64,000 nucleotides of DNA from positions 1 through 64,000 of the forward strand of contig JAJPHP010000026.1 in NCBI GenBank assembly GCA_021325255.1, given 5' to 3'. Position 1 is the stretch's first letter; each line of letters begins with the position of its first letter. The position numbers were made by a program, and so were the translations under genes. The DNA comes from Nitrososphaerota archaeon. GTDB taxonomy: Archaea > Thermoproteota > Nitrososphaeria > Nitrososphaerales > CADDZS01. Under the pieces are notes generated by a model. The model was not told where the DNA came from. It made no database searches and was given only the letters and a program-made list of their open reading frames with translations. Shown piece by piece: positions 17,872 through 26,557 of the stretch.

Positions 17872-19337
17872 GTAATCCAAAGAAGGAGGTAAGACTCTAT
17901 CTCATTTTGTCAAGAAGGCGCCCAATCAGGCTCTGCGTGAATACACAGACCCCTCCGATTAGATTCAAATTAGACTACCCAGACCTCGTCGAGAAGTATG
18001 GTACGATTTCAGATGAAGTATCAGGAGCTCATCAACTTGGAACGTTCAAGGAGGGAATAGACTACGATTTTACTCCTGGCGGAGTGACGTCAATGGTTTA
18101 TCCTGCAATCAAGAGGATGAAGGAGATTCAACTTATCGATCGGGCTCAGTGGGTGTCGCTGGGACCAAGCGGGCCGGGAGAAGTTGCCATCTCTGATGAA
18201 ATACTATTGCACAATGTCTGGATGAATCCCGAGACTCTGGCGCTCTATGCCAACTTCAAGGAGGGGATCTGGAATGAGATTCACGGATTGGGCAAACTTT
18301 CCTTCAAACCACGAGAGTATGAAGCCTACGTCAGTTACAACTGGAAATGCGCGCAAATTATGTTGCAAATGATGGGAGACATTGACCTCTTCTGGGTGCA
18401 CGATTTCCAGCAACTGCACATTGGCAATCTCATCGGCCCTTCGGCACCCGCCATACTTCGGTGGCACATCCCATTTAACCTTGGTCAAGTTTCCGAACGC
18501 CTCCGAACCTTAATCCTCAAGAGCATCGAAGGATTTGATGCAATGATTGTCAGCACAAAGAGAGATCTACAAGGGCTCATTCACGCAGGGTATAGGGGAA
18601 AAGCCTATGCTATCTATCCTTACTTGGACATGGTAAGCTGGGGGGGAAGCGGTAGCAATAGTCAGCAGTCGTCCTCGACCATGGATAATCTGCGTTCCCG
18701 GTTGAAATTAGGGCGAAATGACATCGTGCTGTGCGTCATAGGACGCATGGATCCCGTCAAAAGTCAGGATATCGCATTGAAGGCGGTAGCGCGGTTGAGG
18801 AATTTTTTTCACCATCTAAAACTCGTCTTTGTGGGAAACGGGAGTTTCACCGGAAGCTCGCAAGGGGGCATCGGTCATCCGAAAGCTTCCCTATGGCGGT
18901 CGCATCTGGAACAAGTTACAAGAGACCTGAAAGTCGAGGACATGGTGGTCTTCGCGGGGCACTTGAGTCATAAGGAATTGGACGCAATCTACTCGCTATG
19001 CGACATTGTGCTTGTGCCATCCCGGATTGAGGGGTTCAACCTGACTGCGGTGGAAGGATGGCTGCACAAGAAACCATGCATCGTGAGCAGAGGTGCCGGA
19101 GTTTCGGAGCTGATCCATGACGAGGTAAACGGCCTTACCTTTGAACCTTCTAACGACACGGATCTTGCCGAGAAAATAGAGAAGATGCTCCAAACATCGG
19201 AAGCCGCTGTGTCGATGGGTGAAATCGGTTTCAGAACCGCCTCACTGTGCTCCGTGGACAGAACCGTTGAATCCCTCAATCAAATTTTCGAGGAAGTAAT
19301 GAAAGGTTATTCGGTGCAGCATGTTCCAAATCCATAG
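17868..19337 (+). CDS. GT4-family glycosyltransferase (trehalose/compatible-solute-type)
   Basis: 489 residues with GT-B fold. The C-terminal half has IGRMDPVKSQDIALKAVARL, the nucleotide-sugar loop VLVPSRIEGFNLTAVEGWLH with the E-x7-E pair, and a typical last domain. The N-terminal half has FWVHDFQQLHIG and LRWHIPFNLGQVSERLR, which resemble acceptor-site motifs of trehalose-6-phosphate synthases and of TreT-like trehalose synthases. It may therefore make trehalose or a related solute; this is inference. The 4-base overlap with the upstream MscS gene supports an osmotic-response role. Confidence 0.8.
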   Translation: MSNPKKEVRLYLILSRRRPIRLCVNTQTPPIRFKLDYPDLVEKYGTISDEVSGAHQLGTFKEGIDYDFTPGGVTSMVYPAIKRMKEIQLIDRAQWVSLGPSGPGEVAISDEILLHNVWMNPETLALYANFKEGIWNEIHGLGKLSFKPREYEAYVSYNWKCAQIMLQMMGDIDLFWVHDFQQLHIGNLIGPSAPAILRWHIPFNLGQVSERLRTLILKSIEGFDAMIVSTKRDLQGLIHAGYRGKAYAIYPYLDMVSWGGSGSNSQQSSSTMDNLRSRLKLGRNDIVLCVIGRMDPVKSQDIALKAVARLRNFFHHLKLVFVGNGSFTGSSQGGIGHPKASLWRSHLEQVTRDLKVEDMVVFAGHLSHKELDAIYSLCDIVLVPSRIEGFNLTAVEGWLHKKPCIVSRGAGVSELIHDEVNGLTFEPSNDTDLAEKIEKMLQTSEAAVSMGEIGFRTASLCSVDRTVESLNQIFEEVMKGYSVQHVPNP

Positions 19338-19353
19338 ATGGTAGAGACACGAG

Positions 19354-19644
19354 GTGAAAGGAGTGAAATTAAAGATTAGAGGGCCTGGCTCGACACAGTC
19401 GACAACTGAGAGTTTAGGAAGAGTTAGTCGTCCTCAATCCATCATCTGCACCTTTGGCTGTGGCGCAATTTTAGCAAACGCCCACGACCCGAGTACTCAG
19501 GGCGATGAGTGTCATTTTTGTCCAGCAAATTTGAGAGTCGGTATTGGGCAGTTGCCAAAATATTTCCGGGGCTCCGACATCTATAGTCGATATAGAGGAA
19601 GTCGCAACCCGTGCTCTAGCCGTGAATATTTTATAACCTATTGA
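19354..19644 (+). CDS. Possible small cysteine-rich protein
   Basis: Open frame of 96 codons starting with GTG 16 bases after the glycosyltransferase stop, with ICTFGCGAIL and ECHFCPANLR (CxxxC and CxxC about 25 residues apart). That could be a zinc-binding pair. The rest is low complexity and unconvincing, so this may be untranslated sequence. Confidence 0.25.
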   Translation: MKGVKLKIRGPGSTQSTTESLGRVSRPQSIICTFGCGAILANAHDPSTQGDECHFCPANLRVGIGQLPKYFRGSDIYSRYRGSRNPCSSREYFITY

Positions 19645-19773
19645 AAACAGGAAATGGGATTAGAAACCGATTGCCCTGCAGGTGGATTAGGGCACACGAA
19701 AAATGTAAAAACTCTACATTTTTGAGTTTGCATTATTCCGAACTGAGACATGCTACCTTGACTCGAAGCGAGG

Positions 19774-21642
19774 ATGCAAAACCGAAGTGCACATAACACT
19801 GAATTGACAGAAAAGGACGCAACAATAACAACAACAAAGCGGATTGCAGGGCTCAACCGCCTACTCAATCGAAGCTATCTCACAAAGTGGGTGATCATAG
19901 GGCTCCTGATTGGCCTCGTGGCCGGCTTCGGTGCAACTGCATTTTACTATATGATTCAAGGCGTCACGAACTACCTCTTAGGAGGGATCACCGGGTTCTA
20001 TCCGCCAAATCCGGCAGGGGAACCTGGAGCTCCTCTGACGATAAATCCCAAGTACTTGCTCATTCCAATCTCTACTGCAATTGGAGGTCTGGCCGCGGGG
20101 CTAATCATTTACAGGTTCGCGCCAGAAGCCGAGGGTCACGGCACCGACGCGGCTATTGACGCGTTCCACAATAAGGGAGGGTACATCAGGCGTCGGATTC
20201 CAATCGTGAAGACAATCGCATCGGCGTTCACCATTGGCTCAGGCGGTAGTGCCGGGAGGGAGGGTCCAACTGCACAGATTGCTGCGGGTTTTGGTTCTCT
20301 AATCGGAGGAATGTTCAACCTCTCCGCTAAAGACAGACGAATTGCCCTCGCGTCAGGAATCGGCGCCGGAATTGGTTCGATCTTCAAATCCCCCTTCGGC
20401 GGCGCAATTTTAAGCGCGGAGATACTTTACAGCGGGCCCGATATCGAAGCCGAAGCGCTGATTCCCTCCTTCATAGCCTCGCCAATAGGCTACGTGATAT
20501 TTGGATCATTCACTGGCTTTACTCCAGTTTTTGGTTATACCGTTCACTACTCCTTTACCCAACCGCTCAATCTCTTCATCTACGCTCTGCTCGGGGTGGT
20601 TTGTGCAGGCGTCGGTCGTCTTTACGTTTACTCATTCTACTCGATTAGGCGTTTCTTTGAACGCCTAAAGATTACGAACTATGTAAAACCTATGATTGGA
20701 GGCGCAGTAGCCGGCGCAATAGGAATTTTCTTTCCTCAGGTAGTTGGTCTGGGATACGGTTTCCTTCAATTTCTAATCGATGGCAACTTCAATCTCATTA
20801 CTACCAACTACTTTACGATCCCGTTGTTTGTTACCCTTGTCCTAATTGTCCTCCTCAAAATTTTTGCTACATCAATCACGGTCGGGTCTGGCGGGAGTGG
20901 AGGAGTCTTTGCACCATCCCTCGTCATCGGCGGGTTTGTTGGATCGGTTGTGTGGATATTTGTGAATCAAATGTTTCCAGGTCTCATTCCGTCATCTGCT
21001 CCGCTCGTTGTAATAGGGATGATGGCGCTGTTTGCTGGAGTGGGGAGGGTTCCAATCGCTGTGATCCTGATGGTCAGCGAGATGACTGGAACTCTTGAGC
21101 TGCTGGTTCCCTCTATGGTCGCAGTAGTGATTTCCTACTACCTCACCGGACCAAGACACAGTATCTACCGGAGTCAGGTACTTTCAAGAGCCGATTCCCC
21201 TGCGCACAGGGGAGAGTACAATATCCCAATAATGTCGAAACTGAAAGTTGTAGACGCGGCAAACCCCAACGTAAAAACTCTAAAGCCCGACGACACAGCA
21301 GACGACGCATTCCGCTTAATGAGCGGAGGCAATTTCAGGGGTGTCCCCGTCGTCTCCGACGACAGGAAGGTACTTGGCATCGTGACCATGAGCGACGTGT
21401 TCCGGGTTGGGGGAGAAAAGATGAAGTCAACGCAGGTCAAGGAGATCATGACCGGGAACGTCATAACTGCAAGCCCTGACGAAAATTTGTTGTCCGCGTT
21501 GAACAAGATGACAACGCACGGCATTGGTAGGCTGCCGGTGGTCTCTCCGAAGAGTGGAGAGCTCGTCGCTATACTGACCCGGTCGGATCTTTTTACTCTC
21601 TATAGTAAGAAAATAAGCGAAAATTCTGCCGAGATTGTATAA
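19774..21642 (+). CDS. CLC-family chloride channel/transporter with CBS pair
   Basis: 622 residues. CLC selectivity motifs are present: GSGGSAGREGPTAQIAAG near residues 150-168 and GSGGSGGVFAPSL near 370-382. The Glu in GREGP is the gating glutamate position. About 10-12 helices are followed by two CBS motifs (about 495-615; RGVPVVSDDRKVLGIVTMSD and GIGRLPVVSPKSGELVAILT) that may bind adenine nucleotides. It moves Cl- (or H+/Cl-) and could balance charge for the H+-ATPase encoded 0.8 kb downstream. The start is ATG; an internal ATG is not needed. Confidence 0.9.
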   Translation: MQNRSAHNTELTEKDATITTTKRIAGLNRLLNRSYLTKWVIIGLLIGLVAGFGATAFYYMIQGVTNYLLGGITGFYPPNPAGEPGAPLTINPKYLLIPISTAIGGLAAGLIIYRFAPEAEGHGTDAAIDAFHNKGGYIRRRIPIVKTIASAFTIGSGGSAGREGPTAQIAAGFGSLIGGMFNLSAKDRRIALASGIGAGIGSIFKSPFGGAILSAEILYSGPDIEAEALIPSFIASPIGYVIFGSFTGFTPVFGYTVHYSFTQPLNLFIYALLGVVCAGVGRLYVYSFYSIRRFFERLKITNYVKPMIGGAVAGAIGIFFPQVVGLGYGFLQFLIDGNFNLITTNYFTIPLFVTLVLIVLLKIFATSITVGSGGSGGVFAPSLVIGGFVGSVVWIFVNQMFPGLIPSSAPLVVIGMMALFAGVGRVPIAVILMVSEMTGTLELLVPSMVAVVISYYLTGPRHSIYRSQVLSRADSPAHRGEYNIPIMSKLKVVDAANPNVKTLKPDDTADDAFRLMSGGNFRGVPVVSDDRKVLGIVTMSDVFRVGGEKMKSTQVKEIMTGNVITASPDENLLSALNKMTTHGIGRLPVVSPKSGELVAILTRSDLFTLYSKKISENSAEIV

Positions 21643-21814
21643 TCAGAAGGGCAGTGCAAAACACTTGCGTAGGATGAAAGGACAAGTCAAGTGAGCTTGG
21701 CTGAACTTTCGATATCTCTCTTGTTTGGGCTCGTTTGACTTTGCACTATGCTGCATCCCTTCGCTGCTCTCCCATCAGCAAGGAGTATTGCAAAGAAGAG
21801 TACTGGTATTTCCA

Positions 21815-22257
21815 GTGCCGCAATTATGGGCTGGTAATTTATCAGAGCCGTAAAGCGATGGAATCCCAACGCCCAAAGCTATCGCGCGATTCCTCGCTCC
21901 TCTAGCATTCATCATGGCAAGCCTGATTGTGTACTGGACAACGTGGCCCTACACACAGGGTATGCATTCTTAGCCATACTCGTTGGCGTTGCAGTCTTCT
22001 TTGCAACAAGGGGTAAAACAAAATTGTTCACAAATCAAGACGTAAAGCGCGGGCTCTGGATAGTCGTCTATTCCGTTGCACTTGTTGCAGTCTCATATCT
22101 CGGGAGCTACGGAGCAAACTACATCAGATTCCCTCTCGACTTTGGCGTGGTGATAATTCTCTCGGTTTTGTTCTTTTATTGGGGCATCCGAAGCGGATAC
22201 GAGACAAAGGAATTGCGCCAGCTAAAGAAGCAGGAGCAAGTTGAGCTTTCTCTATGA
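21815..22257 (+). pseudogene. Remnant of an APC-family amino-acid permease
   Basis: The C-terminal part of an amino-acid permease is spread over several frames. One frame reads LVIYQSRKAMESQRPKLS, the next IARFLAPLAFIMASLIVYWT then TWPYTQG, and a third (the long open frame to the stop at 22255) YAFLAILVGVAVFF, DVKRGLWIVVYSVALVAVSY and PLDFGVVIILSVLFFYWGIR. These fit the last three helices of prokaryotic APC transporters, in the right order. The N-terminal two thirds of the gene are missing. At least two frame breaks make a working product impossible. A short C-terminal open frame (21943-22257) could be miscalled as a membrane protein. Confidence 0.65.
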
Positions 22258-22387
22258 CCATTATTCAATTTCTAGAAATTGAATCATTTGAGGTGTGTAC
22301 GAGGATAGAGTGCCACCTTACGCAGGAAAAGGACCGATCGTAGAGTCCAGAGAGGGTCAACTACTCTGATCTGATTGAAGTTGGAAT

Positions 22388-24823
22388 TCATTTGGCGAAG
22401 GAGGATTGCGATCTAGCAAGCAATCTGTAAAACCGGACCTTGAGGAAATCTTGTAGTAGGAACCAGGCGAACGCGTACCCCCAAACCATTAGAGCAAGGC
22501 CCCAACCCATCGCCGGGAGCAAGATACCGTAAACTGTAATGATGGTTGCCGTCAGCTGCGTCAGTACAACGGCTAGGAGAAGGGGCTTCGCCGGTCGTAT
22601 AGACCAGAACGGTCCTTTCGTTCGCGCTACGAAAAGGGCAAAATGACCCGCGACTGCGAGTTTCAGGTAAATGAACGACTGAAGGATGGCTGGGTTGAGA
22701 TGCAATACCTCGAGTCCAATGTAGAGAAGAATGAACGTTGACACGACGCCTATTGCCCCGAGGAACGTCGAGACCGCCAGCAGAGAGCGCATGTCCCATC
22801 TCTCTGGCTTTTGGGAATATCTGACGTTGTCGTAGGCTATCGTCATTATCGGCATGTCGTTAAGCAGTGCCAGCAGGACGATCATCAGCGCAGTGACTGG
22901 ATAGAACTGGAAAACGATTATTGAGAGCGTGACAAAGACGAGCACGCGGATAGTCTCGTTGATGCGATAAATGGCATAGTTCGTCATTCTCTGGAAAATC
23001 TTGCGACTCTCCTTCACAGCGTCAATGATGATAGAGAGGCCGGGCTTGGTTAGGACAACGTCTGCGGCGGACTTTGCGGCGTCGGTCGCGCCAGCGACCG
23101 CAATACCCGCATCGGCCTTCTTTAGAGCAGGCGCATCGTTCACGCCGTCACCGGTCATGCAGACTATGTGCCCCTTCTTCTGTAGAAGGTCGACAATGCG
23201 GTACTTGTGCTCCGGGAACACCTCCGCAAAGCCGTCCGCTCTTTCTGCAATCGGTTCAGCCTCGTTATCCGGCTTATCGAGAATGGAAGAAGCGGTGACT
23301 ATATTCGTACGCAAGCCCACGAGTCTAGATACCTCTTCGGCTATGGCTGTGTGATCCCCGGTCACCATCTTGACCTCCATGCCCATGGATTGTGCGGTGG
23401 CTATGGTGTCCGCCGAGTCTTCCCTAGGAGGATCATATAGCGAGATCAGTCCAACGTATTGCCAATTTCCTTGACCTTCGGTTCTGGGTACTCCTAGAGC
23501 GCGGTATCCCCTTTTGGCGAAACTCTTGATTGATTCAATCAGATCCTGTTCGATGCCTTCTTTTTTCTGAACGAGACTCAGGATTGCTTGCGGCGCCCCC
23601 TTCGAAATTTGAAACCTCGCTCCTGAGCTGTCCTGTATCACAGCTTCCGTTCGCTTTGAAATAGGATCAAACGGCTTGAAGGAGACGACCTTGTAGCTCG
23701 CGATGAGCGGTGAAACACCCTCTGAATTCTTTGCTCTAGCTATGATTGCATCGTCAATAGGATCCTTGTCTTCCTCCCTCGAGGCAAGAGTTGCGAACAA
23801 CAAGACATCCTTATCCGAATATCCATCTAGCGTCTTAACCTCGCCAACCGTGAGCTGGTTTTTCGTGATCGTGCCCGTCTTGTCGGCACATAAGATGTCT
23901 ACACCTGCCATCTCTTCAATCGCCACCAGTTTGCTCACAATCGCCTCTTTCTTCGCGAGGGCTTCGGCGCCGACCGCCATTGATACGGACAAAACAGCGG
24001 GGAGCGCAGCAGGGATTGCGGCCACGATTAGCACTAGACCAAACTGGAGCAGCTCGAGGGCCCCCTGCCCGCGAAAGACCCCGACGACGGAAGTCAGCGT
24101 GACCAGGAATGCCGCAATCGCAATTAGATAATCTCCTATCTTGACTATCGCCTTCTGGAAGTGGCTCCTTGTCTCGGCTTCCTCGACCAGTTTCGTGGTT
24201 TTCCCAAAGTAGGTGTTCATTCCCGTGGTAACGACGAGGCCGTTCATCTCACCCTGGCGAACAATCGAAGAAGCGTAAGCAAGGTCAGTTTGATGCTTTT
24301 CAACTGGAAGTGACTCGCCGGTGAGAGCCGACTCGTCGATAAGCAGATACTCGCCGTTGATCAGTCTCGCATCCGCGGGGACAATGTTTCCTAGACGCAA
24401 ACGTATGATGTCTCCGGGCACAAGCTCCCTTGCTGGCAAATCGGCCCATTTCCCGTCCCGCAGTACTCTCGTCCTGAGAGCCAGCCTCTGCTTCAACAGC
24501 TCAATCGCATTGCTCGCCTTGTTCTCCTGCCAGAAGCCAACAACCGCGTTGACCGCCAGCAGCAATGAAATTATGCCCAAGTCTTCCCAGTGGTAAATTA
24601 CTGCGGAGATGAAGGCCGCCGCCTCGATCATCCAAGGGATCGGACCCCAGAAGTACCGTAGGAACGCAACGATCCGAGATTGCTTCTTCTCTTGGATCTC
24701 ATTGGGGCCGTATTGTTGAAGTCGCTTTGTCGCTTCAGACGAAGAAAGGCCTTCCCTTTCATTTGTCGAAAGTCGCTGGAGCAATTCAGCCACCGAGGCG
24801 TGTTTTGTATCCGAAGAGCTCAA
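22388..24823 (-). CDS. Plasma-membrane-type H+-exporting P-type ATPase (type IIIA)
   Basis: 811 residues, usual length for type IIIA proton pumps. Motifs: LTGES (168-171, actuator), phosphorylation Asp D314 in CADKTGTIT, MVTGDHTAIAEEV, and GDGVNDAPALKKADAGIAVA. Ten hydrophobic segments are seen, two pairs before and six after the catalytic loop. It pumps H+ out at the expense of ATP; such pumps are common in acidophilic archaea and could maintain cytosolic pH. The start is TTG at 24823; no better ATG exists before the conserved N-terminal LLQRLSTNEREGLSSSEA. Confidence 0.92.
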   Translation of the reverse strand: MSSSDTKHASVAELLQRLSTNEREGLSSSEATKRLQQYGPNEIQEKKQSRIVAFLRYFWGPIPWMIEAAAFISAVIYHWEDLGIISLLLAVNAVVGFWQENKASNAIELLKQRLALRTRVLRDGKWADLPARELVPGDIIRLRLGNIVPADARLINGEYLLIDESALTGESLPVEKHQTDLAYASSIVRQGEMNGLVVTTGMNTYFGKTTKLVEEAETRSHFQKAIVKIGDYLIAIAAFLVTLTSVVGVFRGQGALELLQFGLVLIVAAIPAALPAVLSVSMAVGAEALAKKEAIVSKLVAIEEMAGVDILCADKTGTITKNQLTVGEVKTLDGYSDKDVLLFATLASREEDKDPIDDAIIARAKNSEGVSPLIASYKVVSFKPFDPISKRTEAVIQDSSGARFQISKGAPQAILSLVQKKEGIEQDLIESIKSFAKRGYRALGVPRTEGQGNWQYVGLISLYDPPREDSADTIATAQSMGMEVKMVTGDHTAIAEEVSRLVGLRTNIVTASSILDKPDNEAEPIAERADGFAEVFPEHKYRIVDLLQKKGHIVCMTGDGVNDAPALKKADAGIAVAGATDAAKSAADVVLTKPGLSIIIDAVKESRKIFQRMTNYAIYRINETIRVLVFVTLSIIVFQFYPVTALMIVLLALLNDMPIMTIAYDNVRYSQKPERWDMRSLLAVSTFLGAIGVVSTFILLYIGLEVLHLNPAILQSFIYLKLAVAGHFALFVARTKGPFWSIRPAKPLLLAVVLTQLTATIITVYGILLPAMGWGLALMVWGYAFAWFLLQDFLKVRFYRLLARSQSSFAK

Positions 24824-24943
24824 CTCTTTTCGCGCCGACCCTCTCTTTGGGTGATCAACATTTATGATGGTGGATCTTTATGATCCACTGCGTACTGGAG
24901 GGAGCTTCGATGAGTCCCGACCTGCTCCCGTTCTCCCGCCGCG

Positions 24944-25210
24944 CTACGACTTTTTGAGATATGCATTTTTGAGAGATAGAGCCGTATTTTTGGCGATTAC
25001 TTCGCAATGGTAAACTCTTCTCCCCTTCCGGATATAGAGCTGGACAAGGAGATAGGCCTCTTCCGAAGGATTTAACCCATGCACACGATTCTCACATCTG
25101 AAATCGACCTTTTTCACTCGATTTTTTTGAAATGCTACGAAATCATCTACGGAATAGTTACTTTGGAGAAAAACAGGTATTCCAGATGTGTCTCCACTCA
25201 GGTGATGCAT
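24944..25210 (-). CDS. Hypothetical protein (88 aa), uncertain
   Basis: ATG start with AGGAGA right ahead. The product has SVDDFVAFQKNRVKKVDFRC and LNPSEEAYLLVQLYIRKGRR, which read as an alpha/beta mix. No family recognised. An overlapping plus-strand frame (25079-25312) is also open, but its sequence is less protein-like. Confidence 0.35.
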   Translation of the reverse strand: MHHLSGDTSGIPVFLQSNYSVDDFVAFQKNRVKKVDFRCENRVHGLNPSEEAYLLVQLYIRKGRRVYHCEVIAKNTALSLKNAYLKKS

Positions 25211-25468
25211 TCTCCTGGAGGTAAGTCAGGTTCGCGTTCGAATACTGAAAACGGAACTTCTGCCGCCGTGGAGTTTGATGCGGATATGGATCAGTTCTTG
25301 GTTAGGAAATAGTGTAGTCAAACCGTGAAAGTGCAAAATCTACCCGAAAAGCTCTTCCTTCTCCAATAAGACTCTCCGCAGGCTCTCCTTTCTGGGCTCT
25401 TTCTCAACATTGAGAATCGTATACTTGCCTTAAGTGCGTTGCCAAGGGAGTCTAACCATGTCTTTTGA

Positions 25469-25747
25469 TTGAGCCGTACACAAGAGGCTACCGGTAAGGT
25501 GGGCGGCCGATATGCACTGCGAATGATATTCGCATTGCTTGTTATGTCATCCTTCAATGTCTTATTCCTAGTCGCTCGCTGCGGGCTCAGCAGTCTTCTG
25601 TTCGCAGACTTCCTCCTTGGGGCTTTGCTGATGCTAGTCTTGTACGCCCTTGGTCAAACTCTAGACAAGCGACTGATTTTCTGGAGCTTTCGATTTTACA
25701 AATGGCTGGTGAGAACTGGATTGGTCGAAGAGGTGTACTATAAATAG
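25469..25747 (+). CDS. Small membrane protein, unknown
   Basis: 92 residues with two hydrophobic helices: MIFALLVMSSFNVLFLVARC and LLFADFLLGALLMLVLYALG, followed by an amphipathic tail (SFRFYKWLVRTGLVEEVYYK). The TTG start at 25469 is doubtful; an ATG at residue 19 would remove only the polar leader. Lone gene. Confidence 0.45.
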   Translation: MSRTQEATGKVGGRYALRMIFALLVMSSFNVLFLVARCGLSSLLFADFLLGALLMLVLYALGQTLDKRLIFWSFRFYKWLVRTGLVEEVYYK

Positions 25748-25998
25748 TCTTACAAAGGAGCACGAAAGGAATTTCGAAACTCACAATTATAGTTTAAACA
25801 GCACGCTCCATGGCCAGCTAGGACATCTCAGAGCGGATTTTAGTAGGCTCCCTTCACTTAACTTAACATTCTTTCCAGCGTGTATAAAGATCAAAAAAAG
25901 TGCGTTGATTGATAAAGAAGCTCCTCGAGTTTTGCGGAAAAAGGAGAGTTCAGGGGAGCAAATCTAATTACTCTGGAATTGACCTAATCTGTGATCGA

Positions 25999-26397
25999 AT
26001 GGACCCAAACACTCTAAGCAAACGCGTTGGACAGCGAGGTTATGCGGCTCTCGTTGAGAGTATTTTCAATGAAGACAAACGAATAAGATTCGTCGCGGTA
26101 TACGGCGGGCGAGATCTGCTTGCTGGTGGAATGAAGCCCGGGTTGCCCTCGTACGACCCTGAGGAAGTAGCAAGGGAAGTGGATCTGGAACTTGCAAGAA
26201 TAGCCAAATCCGCAGAGTCTTCGGAGCGGTGGTTTGGCAAGTTAAATGGAGTCGTGATGAGTTACAAAAATATCAACCTGGGCCTTTTCAGGTTCGAAGA
26301 CATGACCAAATTTCTTGTTGTAAGTAGTGAGCCCGACTACAACCTCCTGTCTCTCGTAGCGAAATTGCCTGTGTTGTTGTCCGACCAAGTTATATGA
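25999..26397 (+). CDS. Hypothetical alpha/beta protein (roadblock/profilin-like)
   Basis: 132 residues from the ATG at 25999 (MDPNTLSKRVGQRGYAALVE). A beta-rich core contains RIRFVAVYGGRDLLAGGMKP, then GKLNGVVMSYKNINLGLFRF and TKFLVVSSEPDYNLLSLVAK. The order of helix, 'VyggRd', 'lG.fRFEdM' and 'hhvhSsEPdyNl' resembles small roadblock/longin-like proteins that occur in several copies in Thaumarchaeota. Exact family not certain. An upstream in-frame TTG at 25909 is less likely. Confidence 0.6.
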   Translation: MDPNTLSKRVGQRGYAALVESIFNEDKRIRFVAVYGGRDLLAGGMKPGLPSYDPEEVAREVDLELARIAKSAESSERWFGKLNGVVMSYKNINLGLFRFEDMTKFLVVSSEPDYNLLSLVAKLPVLLSDQVI

Positions 26398-26557
26398 ACA
26401 ATAGCTGGCGACAATTTATCTTGCCCAAAGTGATTGATTATGCTTATTCCCGAGTTTTTCATCAACAACACAAGCTCAATGCCTAGGATCTGAAAGATGG
26501 TTTTCCCTTCGTTCCAGAGTCCAAATTTCACATAGCAAGAGAGGGCAATCCAAAACA

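Noticed and set aside
25079..25312. Plus-strand frame of 77 codons
   Set aside because: Overlaps a slightly better minus-strand candidate and has no recognisable pattern.
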